Assembly: GCA_016704305.1 (NCBI GenBank) | Contig: JADJAL010000059.1 | Span: forward strand, 62,001 to 126,000 | DNA length: 64,000 nt | Reading direction: 5' to 3' | Source of the DNA: Haliea sp. | Lineage (GTDB): Bacteria; Pseudomonadota; Gammaproteobacteria; Pseudomonadales; Halieaceae | Shown here: positions 27,422 to 37,413 of the stretch, in pieces | Position numbering within the stretch: the stretch's first letter is position 1 | How the letters are laid out: each line of letters starts with the position of its first letter | The notes under the pieces: generated by a model | Told to the model about the DNA's origin: nothing | The model's input: the letters and a program-made list of their open reading frames with translations, nothing else | The model's database searches: none | Translations under genes and position numbers: made by a program

Positions 27422-27490
27422 CGCGGAAAAAGCCAATCCCAATCTTGCCCTGAAATTGCTCACTTCGTATCTCTGGAGAATCACCGCAGC

Positions 27491-29548
27491 ATGTCCAAAC
27501 ACCTGTCAGCCATTTTTCTATTTTCTGCTTCAGCTATCGCACTGGCCGACGCCACACCCAAGCTGGAAGAAGTGGAAGTCACCGGACGACGCATCAACCT
27601 CGTAGGTCAGGCGATCACGGCTTCCCAGGGCCTGGTCAGCCAGGACGAGATCGCACTGCGCCCGCTGCTGCGCACCGGCGACGTGCTCGAACTGGTGCCC
27701 GGCATGGTCGTCACACAGCACAGCGGCACCGGCAAGGCGAACCAGTACTTCCTGCGCGGCTTTAACCTCGATCACGGCACCGACTTCGCCACGTACGTTG
27801 ACGGCATGCCGGTCAACATGCGCACACACGGCCACGGCCAGGGCTACACCGACCTGAACTTCGTGATCCCCGAGACGATCGAGACGCTCGCCTACAAGAA
27901 GGGGCCTTATTACGCGGACGTGAGTGACTTCAGCAGCGCCGGCAGCGCGCACATGAGAACGGCAGACCAGTTTGACGACGGATTGCTGGAAGTGGGCGCA
28001 GGCGAAAATGCGTTTTATCGCATGGTTCTGCTGGACAGCGTGTCGCTGCTTGAGGGAACCGGCACCTACGCGTTGGAAGCGAATGGCTATGACGGCCCGT
28101 GGAGTGATATCAAGGAGGACGTCCAGAAATTCAACCTGCTGCTCAAATACGCGCGCAGCCTGGGTGACGGCGAGGCCAGCGTGAGCGTGATGGCCTACGA
28201 CAACAAGTGGAACAGCCCGGACCAGATTCCGTTGCGGGCAGTCGAGGATGGCACCATCGACGAACTGGGCTCGATCGACGACAAGCTCGGCGGAAAATCC
28301 CGCCGCTTCAGCCTCGCGGGCCGTTGGCAAAATGAGCAGTGGGACGCGTCCGTCTATGCCATTCGCTACACACTCAACCTGTGGTCCAACTTCACCTATT
28401 TCCTCGATGACGAGGTCAATGGGGATCAGTTTGAACAGAAGGATGAGCGCTGGCTCTACGGCGGTAAAAGCGATTACCGGCAGGAACTGACGCTTGCGGG
28501 CCTACCCCTGGTCAATCGCTATGGCGCTGAGTATCGCTATGACGATATCGATGAGGTGGGTTTGTACAAGACCGAGGGGCAGAAACGATTGGGGCCGGTG
28601 CGCAGTGATAGCGTCGACGAATGGAACATCGGAATCTATGCGGAAAACCAGATAGCCTGGAACGATAACGTTCGCTCGGTACTCGGCGCGCGCTACGAAT
28701 ACTTCAATTTTGACGCGCACAGCAGGATCGACCGCAATATCAACGGTATCGACCTGGGCGCCAACAGCGGCCAGGAAAACGACTACCAGATCGCGCTCAA
28801 TACCAGCCTGATCTACACCTTCAACAGCGAGTGGGAATCGTACCTGTCCATTGGCCAGGGCCTGCACTCCAACGATGCGCGCGGCACCACGGCGACAGTG
28901 GACCCCGGCGATGGCAGCGCAATATCGTCGGTGGATCCGTTGGTGGGTTCGCTCGGCTACGAAGTGGGCCTGCGCGGTTTCTGGAGCGATCGGCTCAACA
29001 CGTCCATCGCGTTGTGGGACCTGGAACTCGACAGCGAGCTGTTGTTCGTGGGTGATGCTGGCAATACCGAAGCCAGTCGCGGTTCCGAGCGCAGGGGCGT
29101 GGAGATATCGAGCTATTACCACCTGACAGACGCGTGGACGCTGGATCTGGAATACGCCTACACCGATGCAAAATTTACCGACTACGCGCCTGAGGGCAAT
29201 GAGATACCGGGCTCCATTGACCAGGTGGTGCAGGCCGGCGTCAGCGCAGAGTTGGACAGCGGCTGGTTCGGCAGTATGCGCGTGCGTTATTTCGGCGAGC
29301 GGCCACTGATCGAGGACGGCAGCGTGAAGTCAGACGATTCCACGGTGGTGAATTTGCGCGCAGGGTATCGCTTGCGGCAGTGGACGATGAAAGTGGATGT
29401 GCTGAACGTGCTCGACAGCAACGATCACGATATCGACTATTTCTATGCCTCCCGCCTGCCGGGAGAACCCAGTGGCGGCGTGGACGATCTCCACTTTCAT
29501 ATCCTGGAGCCGCGCACCGTCAGGCTGTATGTGGGTTACCAGTTTTGA
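27491..29548 (+). CDS. TonB-dependent outer-membrane receptor
   Basis: 685 residues: signal peptide (ending A-L-A-D-A), plug domain with a TonB box-like L-E-E-V-E-V-T-G-R-R, plug motifs (G-D-V-L-E-L-V-P-G-M and N-Q-Y-F-L-R-G-F-N-L-D-H-G-T-D-F), then an approximately 500-residue beta-barrel ending R-L-Y-V-G-Y-Q-F. The plug loop carries R-T-H-G-H-G-Q-G-Y. The ATG at 27491 is preferred over an upstream in-frame reading through the hairpin repeat. The substrate is unknown; the nearby BlaI/M56 pair and His-bearing plug make a metal complex possible, but this is speculative. Confidence 0.9.
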   Translation: MSKHLSAIFLFSASAIALADATPKLEEVEVTGRRINLVGQAITASQGLVSQDEIALRPLLRTGDVLELVPGMVVTQHSGTGKANQYFLRGFNLDHGTDFATYVDGMPVNMRTHGHGQGYTDLNFVIPETIETLAYKKGPYYADVSDFSSAGSAHMRTADQFDDGLLEVGAGENAFYRMVLLDSVSLLEGTGTYALEANGYDGPWSDIKEDVQKFNLLLKYARSLGDGEASVSVMAYDNKWNSPDQIPLRAVEDGTIDELGSIDDKLGGKSRRFSLAGRWQNEQWDASVYAIRYTLNLWSNFTYFLDDEVNGDQFEQKDERWLYGGKSDYRQELTLAGLPLVNRYGAEYRYDDIDEVGLYKTEGQKRLGPVRSDSVDEWNIGIYAENQIAWNDNVRSVLGARYEYFNFDAHSRIDRNINGIDLGANSGQENDYQIALNTSLIYTFNSEWESYLSIGQGLHSNDARGTTATVDPGDGSAISSVDPLVGSLGYEVGLRGFWSDRLNTSIALWDLELDSELLFVGDAGNTEASRGSERRGVEISSYYHLTDAWTLDLEYAYTDAKFTDYAPEGNEIPGSIDQVVQAGVSAELDSGWFGSMRVRYFGERPLIEDGSVKSDDSTVVNLRAGYRLRQWTMKVDVLNVLDSNDHDIDYFYASRLPGEPSGGVDDLHFHILEPRTVRLYVGYQF

Positions 29549-29596
29549 ATCAGGTAACAACAGCGACGGCCGCGCCAATTCGCCGCGTATAGCTCG

Positions 29597-29950
29597 CTAC
29601 TCGAGGTGCTGCAGTTCTTCCTGTAGCGCAGCCGGATTGACATGTTTCTTGACGGCGTCCTGCGTGCTGGATACGGTCACCGCGACGATGACTCCGGTGA
29701 ACATTATCCCGGTCCACGCGATGGCGACGGCGAGAATCTTTGACAGTGGCTTGAGCGGGCGTATGTCGCCGTAACCCACGGTAAAGGCCGTGATAAATGC
29801 CCAATACAGCGCATTGAAGCGGCTCCAGCCCTCATGGCGACCGGCGATCAAGCCGAGAATGACAATCACCGAACACAGCGTCAGCAGTATCGGCGCTATC
29901 AGCGTGAGCACTGCAAAAAACAACTTGATGAATGTCAGTGTAAATTCCAT
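29597..29950 (-). CDS. Two-helix potassium channel (Ion_trans_2)
   Basis: 117 residues with two membrane helices, a pore helix and the selectivity filter T-V-G-Y-G-D, i.e. a minimal KcsA-like K+ channel subunit, presumably tetrameric in the inner membrane. No RCK or cyclic-nucleotide domain follows, only a short cytosolic helix (about 25 residues). The channel is convergent with the preceding TonB receptor gene. Gating signal not visible. Confidence 0.9.
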   Translation of the reverse strand: MEFTLTFIKLFFAVLTLIAPILLTLCSVIVILGLIAGRHEGWSRFNALYWAFITAFTVGYGDIRPLKPLSKILAVAIAWTGIMFTGVIVAVTVSSTQDAVKKHVNPAALQEELQHLE

Positions 29951-30190
29951 GCCTAACCGCGCTTGCTTGTAGGTGTCCGGTACGTGCTCAGTCCCATCAC
30001 TGCTTGCGTCGATACCAAAGCCCGAGACTTAACAGCGCATTTACTCTACCAGACTTGCCGCCACTTGTGAGCCGTGTGGGTGCGCGTTGGTTACCGCAGC
30101 GCCATTGGATTCCTTGCCGCACATTGCGCCATCTCACTGCGCACCGCCGTGGTGCTTGCCGCACCACGGCAGTTAAGGCAAGCTGCGCCG

Positions 30191-31634
30191 ATGGTTGAAA
30201 ACAGTCTATGGTTTTTCCTGGTGCACACGCTGGCTCAAGTGGCGACGATGCTGCGTGTGTTGCAGCGTCCGAACCGGGAGCCCGCCTCGCGCATTGCCTG
30301 GGTGGTCGTGGTGATGGCGGTACCGGTACTGGGTATTTTTGCCTACCTGATGCTTGGAGAGACCAACGTCGGGCGCCGCAACCAGAAAGCCATGCAGCAC
30401 GTTCTCGGTGGCGCCCTCGCACCTGCATTGCCTGCTTGAAGATCTGGTGAATGACACCGCCGGTGTGCCTGCCAGCTACATCCACCTGTTTCGCGTGGGG
30501 CATTCGATCAGTGCATTTCCGGCCGTCGCCGGAAACACCGCTCAATTGATGGCGGATTCACGCAAGTCCATCGACAGCATGGTGGCCGACATCGACGCAG
30601 CGCGCGAACAGGTGGATGTGCTGTTTTATATCTGGCTGGATGACGATAGCGGCACGCGTGTTGCCGAGGCATTGGGTCGCGCAGCCATGCGCGGCGTCAA
30701 CTGCAGGGTGATGGTCGATGGCCTGGGGTCCCGGGCGTTATTGAAGTCGGCACTCTGGCAGGGGATGGGAACGGCGGGGGTGCGTACCGCCGTGGCCCTG
30801 CCGCTGGGAAATTTCCTGTTGCGACCGTTGCAAGGGCGCGTTGATTTGCGTAATCACCGCAAAATTGTCGTTATCGATAACAGCATCACCTACTGCGGCA
30901 GCCAGAATTGCGCCGATGCCGAGTTCAGGATAAAAGCGAAATACGCCCCGTGGGTCGATGCGGTCGTGCGCATGGAGGGACCGATTGCCCGGCAAAACGC
31001 AGCACTTTTTGCCACTGACTGGGCCGTCTATACGGGTGAGGATATCGCCAGCAGCGATGTGCCAGAGAAGATTGAAGCCAGCAGGGGCATAATTGCCCAG
31101 GTGATTGCCAGCGGCCCCACCCTGCGCGCTTCGGCGATGCCGGAATTGTTCGTATCCCTGATGTTTGCCGCCCGGCGCGAGCTGGTGATTTCAACTCCCT
31201 ATTATGTGCCGAACCAGGCGATGCAGTCGGCGCTGTGTGCTGCCGCTTTCCGGGGCGTACACACCACGCTGATCCTTCCCGCCAGAAACGATTCCATGGA
31301 GGTGGCGGCGGCCAGTCGCAGCTACTATTTCGATTTACTGCGGGCCGGCGTGGATATCCGCGAGTACGAGGGCGGACTGCTGCACAGTAAAACCGTGACA
31401 CTGGATGGCGAGATTGTGTTGATCGGCTCAGCCAACATGGATATGCGCAGCTTCGACCTGAATTTTGAGAACAATATCCTGATGTATGATCCCGCGCTGA
31501 CACAGACAGTGTACGCGCGCCAACGCAGTTACATCGACAATGCAGTCAAGATCTCGCTCGCCGAGGTCGAAGCCTGGCCACTCTCCAGGCGCTTGTGGAA
31601 CAATGCGATCGCAATGCTGGGGCCGATACTGTAA
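30191..31634 (+). CDS. cls: Cardiolipin synthase (ClsA-type, two PLD motifs), frameshifted
   Basis: About 480 residues. Two N-terminal membrane helices, then two phospholipase-D motifs: H-R-K-I-V-V-I-D with N, and H-S-K-T-V-T-L-D followed by G-S-A-N-M-D-M-R-S. It condenses two phosphatidylglycerols to cardiolipin in the inner membrane. The N-terminal helices are in one frame (stop at 30437) and the rest in the next. Removing one T at 30436-30437 gives A-L-P-A-E-D-L-V-N with no interruption, so an indel error is likely. Start ATG at 30191 chosen because it precedes the first helix. Confidence 0.87.
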
Positions 31635-31702
31635 CGCCTCTCTCACGCCCAAACCTTGTCTGCCCGTCCCATCACTATCAAACCACATCGCCAGGAGTAA
31701 AA

Positions 31703-33196
31703 ATGATGCAGGCCTATCACGAGTTGGAAGCGCGCAAAAAGCGCTCGAGTGCACTCAACAATGCGATGGGCATCCTGCAATGGGACCAGCAGACGATGAT
31801 GCCGGATGGCGCCGCGCCCGCGCGGGCATCGGTGCTGGCGGAGCTCAGCGTAATGCTGCACGACATGGAAACGGGCAGCGCGCTGTCAGACCTTATCGCG
31901 CAGGCCGAGTCTGAAGCCGACCAACTCGATCACTGGCAGCGCGCCAACCTGCGCGAAATCCGCCACCAGTTTGTCCACGCCAATGCCGTGCCTGCCGCGC
32001 TGGTTGAAAAACTGGTGCTCGCGCAGTCGGCATCGGAGATGACCTGGAGGACGGCGCGCGCCAGCAATGATTTCAAAAGCCTGGCGCCCAAACTCGAAAC
32101 GCTGTTTGCACTCAAGCGTGAAGAGGCTGATGTAAAGGCTGCTGCCCTCGGCGTGACGCCGTATGAGGCGCTGCTTGATCAGTTCGATCCCGGCCGACGC
32201 GAAGCGCAGGTCGATGCCATTTTTGCGGATCTCGAGGCTTTCCTGCCGGGCTTTGTGCGGCAGGTCATGGACAAACAGGCGAGCCAGAGCGCGCCTGTCA
32301 CACCGCAGGGCCCGTTCCCGATTGCGCGGCAGCGGGAATTAAGCCACGAGGTCATGCGCGTCTTCGGCTTTCCGTTCGAGCGCGGTCGACTGGACACCGC
32401 GCACCATCCGTTCAGCGGCGGGGCGGACGGCGATATACGCATCACCACGCGCTACGATGAACGCGATTTCATGAAGAGCCTGATGGCGGTGATCCACGAA
32501 ACCGGACACGCCCTGTATGAAGACGGCAGGCCCGCGCAGTGGCGGGGACAACCCGTGGGCAACAGTCGCGGGATGACGCTGCACGAGAGCCAGTCGCTGC
32601 TGCTGGAGATGCAGGCGGCGCGCTCGGAGGAGTTCATCCGCTTTATTTTGCCGACGATACAGCGCCTGTTGGGTGGTGCAGGCGCGGCCTGGGAGGTGGA
32701 GAATATCCTGCGCCTGTATCGCCGTGTGGAACCGGGCCTGGTGCGAGTGTTTGCCGACGAGGTGACGTACCCGTTGCATGTCATTTTGCGCTACAGGCTG
32801 GAGAAGGCGATTTTGTCTGGCGAGCTGAGTGTCAATGAGTTGCCCCTGGCCTGGAACGACCTGATGGAACAATTGGTTGGTATCCGCCCCGTCGATGACA
32901 CCGACGGTGTGATGCAGGATGTGCACTGGCCGGAGGGAATCTTCGGCTATTTTCCCACGTATTCCCTCGGCGCGCTGGCGGCTGCGCAGATGTTCACGGC
33001 CGCGCAGCGGGACGACAGCGACATCCTGCCCGGCCTCGGTAGGGGCGACGTCACGCCATTGTTCGGGTGGCTGGATCGGCATGTCCGCAGCCAGGGCTGC
33101 CTGTACATGCCGGATGAGCTGATCGAAAAAGCCACGGGTTCAGCGCTTGGCACTGCCGCGTTCAAGGCCAGCGTGCAGGCGCGCTATCTGGACTGA
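31703..33196 (+). CDS. Carboxypeptidase M32 (Taq type)
   Basis: 497-residue zinc carboxypeptidase of family M32, cutting C-terminal residues from peptides in the cytosol. Seen: the zinc motif H-E-T-G-H, with the downstream H-E-S-Q-S-L-L third ligand region, and Y-P-L-H-V-I-L-R-Y. Full family length. AGGAG lies six bases before the ATG at 31703. Cardiolipin synthase ends 68 bases upstream; the two need not be functionally linked. Confidence 0.94.
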   Translation: MMQAYHELEARKKRSSALNNAMGILQWDQQTMMPDGAAPARASVLAELSVMLHDMETGSALSDLIAQAESEADQLDHWQRANLREIRHQFVHANAVPAALVEKLVLAQSASEMTWRTARASNDFKSLAPKLETLFALKREEADVKAAALGVTPYEALLDQFDPGRREAQVDAIFADLEAFLPGFVRQVMDKQASQSAPVTPQGPFPIARQRELSHEVMRVFGFPFERGRLDTAHHPFSGGADGDIRITTRYDERDFMKSLMAVIHETGHALYEDGRPAQWRGQPVGNSRGMTLHESQSLLLEMQAARSEEFIRFILPTIQRLLGGAGAAWEVENILRLYRRVEPGLVRVFADEVTYPLHVILRYRLEKAILSGELSVNELPLAWNDLMEQLVGIRPVDDTDGVMQDVHWPEGIFGYFPTYSLGALAAAQMFTAAQRDDSDILPGLGRGDVTPLFGWLDRHVRSQGCLYMPDELIEKATGSALGTAAFKASVQARYLD

Positions 33197-33209
33197 CAGG
33201 CCGTCGCTG

Positions 33210-35789
33210 CTAAAAGGAAATTGACGCCTCTATTCCATAGGACCTGGGCGTGCCCAGCACGTAGGAGCCGGCGCCCAGCGATTCGGTGTTGGAAAAGCCG
33301 CCCTGGAAATACTGCTCGTCCGTCAGGTTGTCGACAAACAGCCACACCTGGATATTGTCCTTGTTGGGCGGTGTGTAGCCGAGGCGGAAGTTCCACAGTG
33401 TCACTTCATCAATCGTCGCGCGATCGCGAAACTCCGCGTCCCACGCGGTGGCATCCAGCCCGGTGTAAAACGAATCGCGGTAGTACATCGACAGGCGTGG
33501 CGCAAAATCGCCAAACTCCGTGGGCGTGATCACCATCGCCGAGAGTGAGTACGTGAGCTTGGGTATGCCCGCGAAATCCTCGTCTGAACGGTCCACTGTC
33601 GATTGCGTCGGCGGGATGGTGGAGGTATCGACGTCGGAGGCGATGAACTCATCGTAGCTGGCGTCGGTGTAGCTGGTCGTGGCGGAGAGAATGACGTTGG
33701 GCAGAGGCAGGGCGGTCAGCTCCATCTCGAATCCCTGGATCGTCGCGGCGCCGGCATTGTCAATGAACAGCAGGATGTCGGCGAAGGAGCGGCCCTGCTC
33801 GGTGATGCGTATCTGGATATCGTCGTAATTCATGTAATAGATCGCGGTGTTGAAGCGTATGCGCTGGTCGAACGCGTCGAGTTTCATCCCGATTTCGTAG
33901 TTGGTGACTGACTCCGGCTCAAACTCGGAAATTTCCAGGCCTTTCATCTCAAAGCCGCCGGATTTAAAGCCTTTGCTGTACGTGAAATACAGCAGTGTGC
34001 TGTCGAGCACGGTGTCCTGCAGCACGCTATCAGGCAGGTTGATCGCATTGGTGATGGTGGGCGTCCACTTTGACCACTCCTTGTCTTCCTTCACCTTGCC
34101 ATTGTTGGCGCGAATAACCTCACCGCCCAACGTCTCGTACTCCTCGACCAGGTTTATAGGCAGAAATGACGGTGGATTCGCGAAAAAGCCGCTCGGATCT
34201 GCGAGGGCCAATACATCGAACCCGCAAAGCGCATCGGATGCGCCTGGCACCAGGTTGGCGGTGACCACGGCCTTGCAGTCGGCTTCATACAGCGTGGCTT
34301 CCCGCTCGCGCTTTTCCGTGGTGTAGCGCGTGCCCACGGTCAGTTGATACCAATCGGTGACATCGTACGTCCCCTGCGCAAAAATCGCATAGCTGTCGTT
34401 GGTGAGGTCGCTGTTGGTAGCCAGCACTTTGGGTATCAGCGTGCTTGCGTCGGCCTTGTAGGAATAGCCGTTATAGCCGACCAGATTGCCATAGAGATTG
34501 TTCCTGATTTCCTCGCTGGCGACAAAAATGCCGGTGGTGTAGGACAGCCGATCATCAAGGGCGCTGCCCTGGAGTTGCAGTTCCTGGCTGTACTGATTGC
34601 GATACTCCCCATCGGGCAGCGAGAAATTGCCGTAACCCGCGTTCAGTGATCGCTCCAGTGCGCCATGCACTGCCAGATCGTTGGTCAGCACGCCCGTGAT
34701 GTCGGTCGCATCGCTGTCGTCCACAATGCCGATGTCGTCCTGGTGGCTCCAGGCGGTGATGCTTCTGATTTCAAAGTCATCGAATTCCCAGTTCAGCGTC
34801 AACCCCAGGATCTGGCTGGTCATCTCGAACCTGGCCGGGCCATTGATCAGCACATTGTCGTTGTCGGCTTCGGCCTCGCTGGTGTTGCAACGCGACTGGT
34901 AGGAGTCGGGCGCGGTGAAACCCGGCCAGGTGAAGGTGTTGAAAACGCCGTTCGGATTCTGGTAAACGCAGGTGAGGCCGGCGCCGTTCTCGTCGATTTT
35001 CGACCAGTAGTAGAAGGTGTCCGCGCTGAACGTGTCGGTCGGTTGCCAGAGTATTCTGGCCGTTGCGCCGAGACGGTCTTCATCGCCGTACTCCTTGCCA
35101 TCATGGGTGCTTTTCAGGTAGCCGTCGAGATTGGTGGTGTTCAGGCTGACGCGCGCCGCCAGCGTGTCATCCACCAGCGGGAAATTGCCGCTGACTTTGA
35201 AATCGCGCCGACCGTTGTTGCCGAGGCGTGTGGAGACCTCGCCCTCGTATTCCTCCGGGTTGGGCAACTGCGTGGCGATGAGCAGCGCGCCACCGGTATT
35301 GTTTTTGCCGAACAGCGTTCCCTGCGGCCCGCGCAGCACCTGTATCGACGAGACATCGATGACATCCAGCAACTGGCTGTCGGTGCGCGCGATGTAAATG
35401 CCGTTGATATACACACCGACTCCCGGGTCCAACACCGCGGACGATTCTTTTTGTCCCACGCCGCGGATAAATATCGAGGGCGACTTGTTGCCCATTTCGC
35501 TGAAGATCAGCCCCGGAACGGACTCCTGCAGATCGCGTGTATTGGCGATGCCCGCCACTTCGAGCGCCTCGGCCGAAAACGCCGACACCGCCACGGGCGT
35601 GTCCTGCAGTGCTTCCTCGCGTTTCCTGGCGGTGACAATCACTTCCTCCAGCGCCATCTGGCCCTGGTAGATGTCGGGTGTTTCGCTGTCCGCTGCGGCT
35701 GCAGGCGCGATCGACTGGGCGGAGATCGCCAGCACAAACAGGCTGGCGTAAAGACGTTGTGGAGACACCGTATTTAAAAATCTGCTCAT
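33210..35789 (-). CDS. TonB-dependent receptor (large, 859 residues)
   Basis: Outer-membrane receptor: signal peptide, TonB box region (M-A-L-E-E-V-I-V-T-A-R-K-R-E-E), plug with V-R-G-P-Q-G-T-L-F-G-K-N-N-T-G-G, and a beta-barrel ending in a terminal Phe. The plug start, typical for Sphingomonad and OM60-like receptors, resembles those used for plant-derived, siderophore or steroid-like substrates; the ligand cannot be named. The putative -10 element TATAAG is close upstream (35806-35813 motif). It is convergent with the M32 gene and lies in the same direction as another TonB receptor downstream of 39.7 kb. Confidence 0.92.
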   Translation of the reverse strand: MSRFLNTVSPQRLYASLFVLAISAQSIAPAAAADSETPDIYQGQMALEEVIVTARKREEALQDTPVAVSAFSAEALEVAGIANTRDLQESVPGLIFSEMGNKSPSIFIRGVGQKESSAVLDPGVGVYINGIYIARTDSQLLDVIDVSSIQVLRGPQGTLFGKNNTGGALLIATQLPNPEEYEGEVSTRLGNNGRRDFKVSGNFPLVDDTLAARVSLNTTNLDGYLKSTHDGKEYGDEDRLGATARILWQPTDTFSADTFYYWSKIDENGAGLTCVYQNPNGVFNTFTWPGFTAPDSYQSRCNTSEAEADNDNVLINGPARFEMTSQILGLTLNWEFDDFEIRSITAWSHQDDIGIVDDSDATDITGVLTNDLAVHGALERSLNAGYGNFSLPDGEYRNQYSQELQLQGSALDDRLSYTTGIFVASEEIRNNLYGNLVGYNGYSYKADASTLIPKVLATNSDLTNDSYAIFAQGTYDVTDWYQLTVGTRYTTEKREREATLYEADCKAVVTANLVPGASDALCGFDVLALADPSGFFANPPSFLPINLVEEYETLGGEVIRANNGKVKEDKEWSKWTPTITNAINLPDSVLQDTVLDSTLLYFTYSKGFKSGGFEMKGLEISEFEPESVTNYEIGMKLDAFDQRIRFNTAIYYMNYDDIQIRITEQGRSFADILLFIDNAGAATIQGFEMELTALPLPNVILSATTSYTDASYDEFIASDVDTSTIPPTQSTVDRSDEDFAGIPKLTYSLSAMVITPTEFGDFAPRLSMYYRDSFYTGLDATAWDAEFRDRATIDEVTLWNFRLGYTPPNKDNIQVWLFVDNLTDEQYFQGGFSNTESLGAGSYVLGTPRSYGIEASISF

Positions 35790-35805
35790 GATAAATACGC
35801 CTTTT

Positions 35806-35813
35806 CTTATAGT
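35806..35813 (-). promoter_or_regulatory. Shared ACTATAAG element, TonB receptor 1 promoter
   Basis: On the coding strand the 8-mer ACTATAAG, containing a -10-like TATAAG, lies 17 bases before the ATG. The same 8-mer occurs before two other minus-strand genes (39696-39703 and 40888-40895). No convincing -35 partner is seen. Confidence 0.35.
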
Positions 35814-35973
35814 GAGTAGCTAAGCGGGTATCGTTTTATGCCAGACGCCTTATAAAATACAAACCTGACTGTATTACAGGAGGCAGCGTCACACAACTGA
35901 GCACAGCATTTTCTTTGGGATTTTGGTGGCGGGACTGTTGCGGGGACGCGATGGGCGCGGAAAGGTTGGCGAA

Positions 35974-36099
35974 CAACGTGCGGAGAGGCAATTGCGGCTA
36001 GTCGGTTGCGAAAAGTTAGGCGCGACTGGTCAGATGCGAATGGCCGGATGCGAATGGCCAGATGCGAATTGTCAGGTGCGAATAGTCAGGTGCATATGC
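35974..36099. repeat. 14-bp tandem repeat array, about nine units with decay
   Basis: Five clear 14-base units run from 36030 to 36099 (consensus T-C-A-G-R-T-G-C-G-A-A-T-R-G). Two more diverged units cover 36002-36029 and two poorer ones (9 of 14 matches each) cover 35974-36001. The array fills the gap between the TonB receptor promoter and the CoA transferase gene, and its last unit contains that gene's stop codon. No other gene is seen between 35790 and 36085. Confidence 0.85.
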
Positions 36100-37402
36100 C
36101 GAACTCCGACAGGACGTGTGCTGTGTCCGTCCCTAGCGCTGCAGCAGCACCGGCTGCAGGGCGTGCGCAGGGCGGGCGAGGGGGGTGATGGACAGGGGCG
36201 TGAAGGACAGAGCGGAGGACACCCCGTTTTTGTCGCGCCCTGCCCGGCTGCGATGCAGCGGGATACGACGCCGTGCAGCGAGACATCCAGTAGCACACCG
36301 CCGCCCCGGCTCCAGGCCGCCCAGCCCAGCAGGGCAGCGTGCAGACCGGTCAGTGGGTCGGCAATCGCGTCGGCGCAGAACACGTTGCCGGCCCCGGCCT
36401 GGCGCAGCAGCCAGCTAAGCCCGGCGGCAACCCCGGCGTCGTCGCCGTACGCGATCCATTCGCGCCTGGGCGCCTCGCGGCCGTAGCCGGTGATGGACAG
36501 CCATACCTTGCCGGTGCCCGCGCGCACGACATCGACGGCTTTAATGCCCATCTGTTCCAGTGCCCGTGGTCGCGTGGCCTCCACTACGATGTCCGCCCGC
36601 GCGAGCAGGGCGCCCAACTGCTCCCTGCCGCGCGCGCTGGCAAGATCCAGCGCGACACTCTCTTTGCCGGCATTTAGCAGATCGAAAAATGCCTGCGAGC
36701 CGGCGCGGGCGCCGTCCGGTCGCGTATTGCTTTCCACTTTGATGACGCGGGCACCCAGCAATCCCATCAGATGCGTGCACAGAGGCCCGGCCCACAGGGA
36801 GGACAGGTCGATCACCAGCGGCTGGCGACGCGGCGTTGGCGCAGGTGCCGCCAATGTGTGCGCTTTGAACCAGTCGCGTTGCATCTCAGGGGGTTGTGAC
36901 GCAGCCGTAGCGAGACCGAGCAGTCGCGCTCGCTCAACCATTGCTGCGCAGCCGCGGTTGCGCAGGCTCGCCGCGATGTCAGGCCAACTCCCGGCGGGTT
37001 GCTCAAGCCAGGCCGGCAGCAGTTCCCAGTCGTCCGCGCGCGGCAGGTTCAGCGCGAGCTGTCCATCGGCACAGTCGAGCAGGCGACAGGCGCCGCCGGG
37101 GATGCGCTGCCCTGACGGCGCAGGCCGAGCAGCGCGGCGCGTTCGCCGAGCAGTTGGTGGGCGGGAAAGTTGGCGTCGAGCGCGCCGCCGCTCAGTGCCG
37201 AGAGTGCGAGCCATGCGCCGCGTGCGCAGGTCGCCAGTGGCGCGGGGGCAGCCAGCGGCGGGCCATCGGCAAGCCCGGTCAGGTATTGCGCGCCCGAGGC
37301 CGCCCATAGCACGGATTCTTCCCGCGTATCGGCGGCGGGCAGTGCGGCTTCAGCGCATCCCAGTTCGTGCAGCAACTCGCTCGCGTACTGGTCAGGCGTC
37401 AA
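36086..37402 (-). CDS. CaiB/BaiF-family (type III) CoA transferase, two frameshifts
   Basis: About 438 residues in three frame segments. The first (37402 to about 37112) starts M-T-P-D-Q-Y-A. The middle contains the family core: L-V-I-D-L-S-S-L-W-A-G-P-L with G-A-R-V-I-K-V-E, then Asp in A-R-A-D-I-V-V-E and G-Y-G-R. The last (from about 36231) ends A-A-A-L-G-T-D-T-A-H-V-L-S-E-F-G. Restoring one base at the CCC run 37110-37112 and removing one from the T run 36227-36231 gives one continuous protein, so assembly indels are likely. It transfers CoA between carboxylic acids. It begins 11 bases after the upstream TonB receptor gene, so the two probably share a transcript. Confidence 0.8.
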
Positions 37403-37413
37403 TGCAGCGCCGG

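Larger units (their letters stand above)
26867..27490. other. Long divergent intergenic region with two hairpin elements
   Basis: 624 bases without a credible gene between the BlaI gene (minus) and a TonB receptor (plus). An AT-rich stretch at about 26930-26970 may hold the blaI promoter. The rest is taken up by two related inverted-repeat elements described separately, the second ending 69 bases before the receptor ATG. Short open frames here are by-products of the repeats. Confidence 0.7.

Noticed and set aside
35869..35879. Palindrome CTGTATTACAG upstream of the TonB receptor as an operator
   Set aside because: Only 11 bp with no second copy seen; not enough to claim a regulator site.
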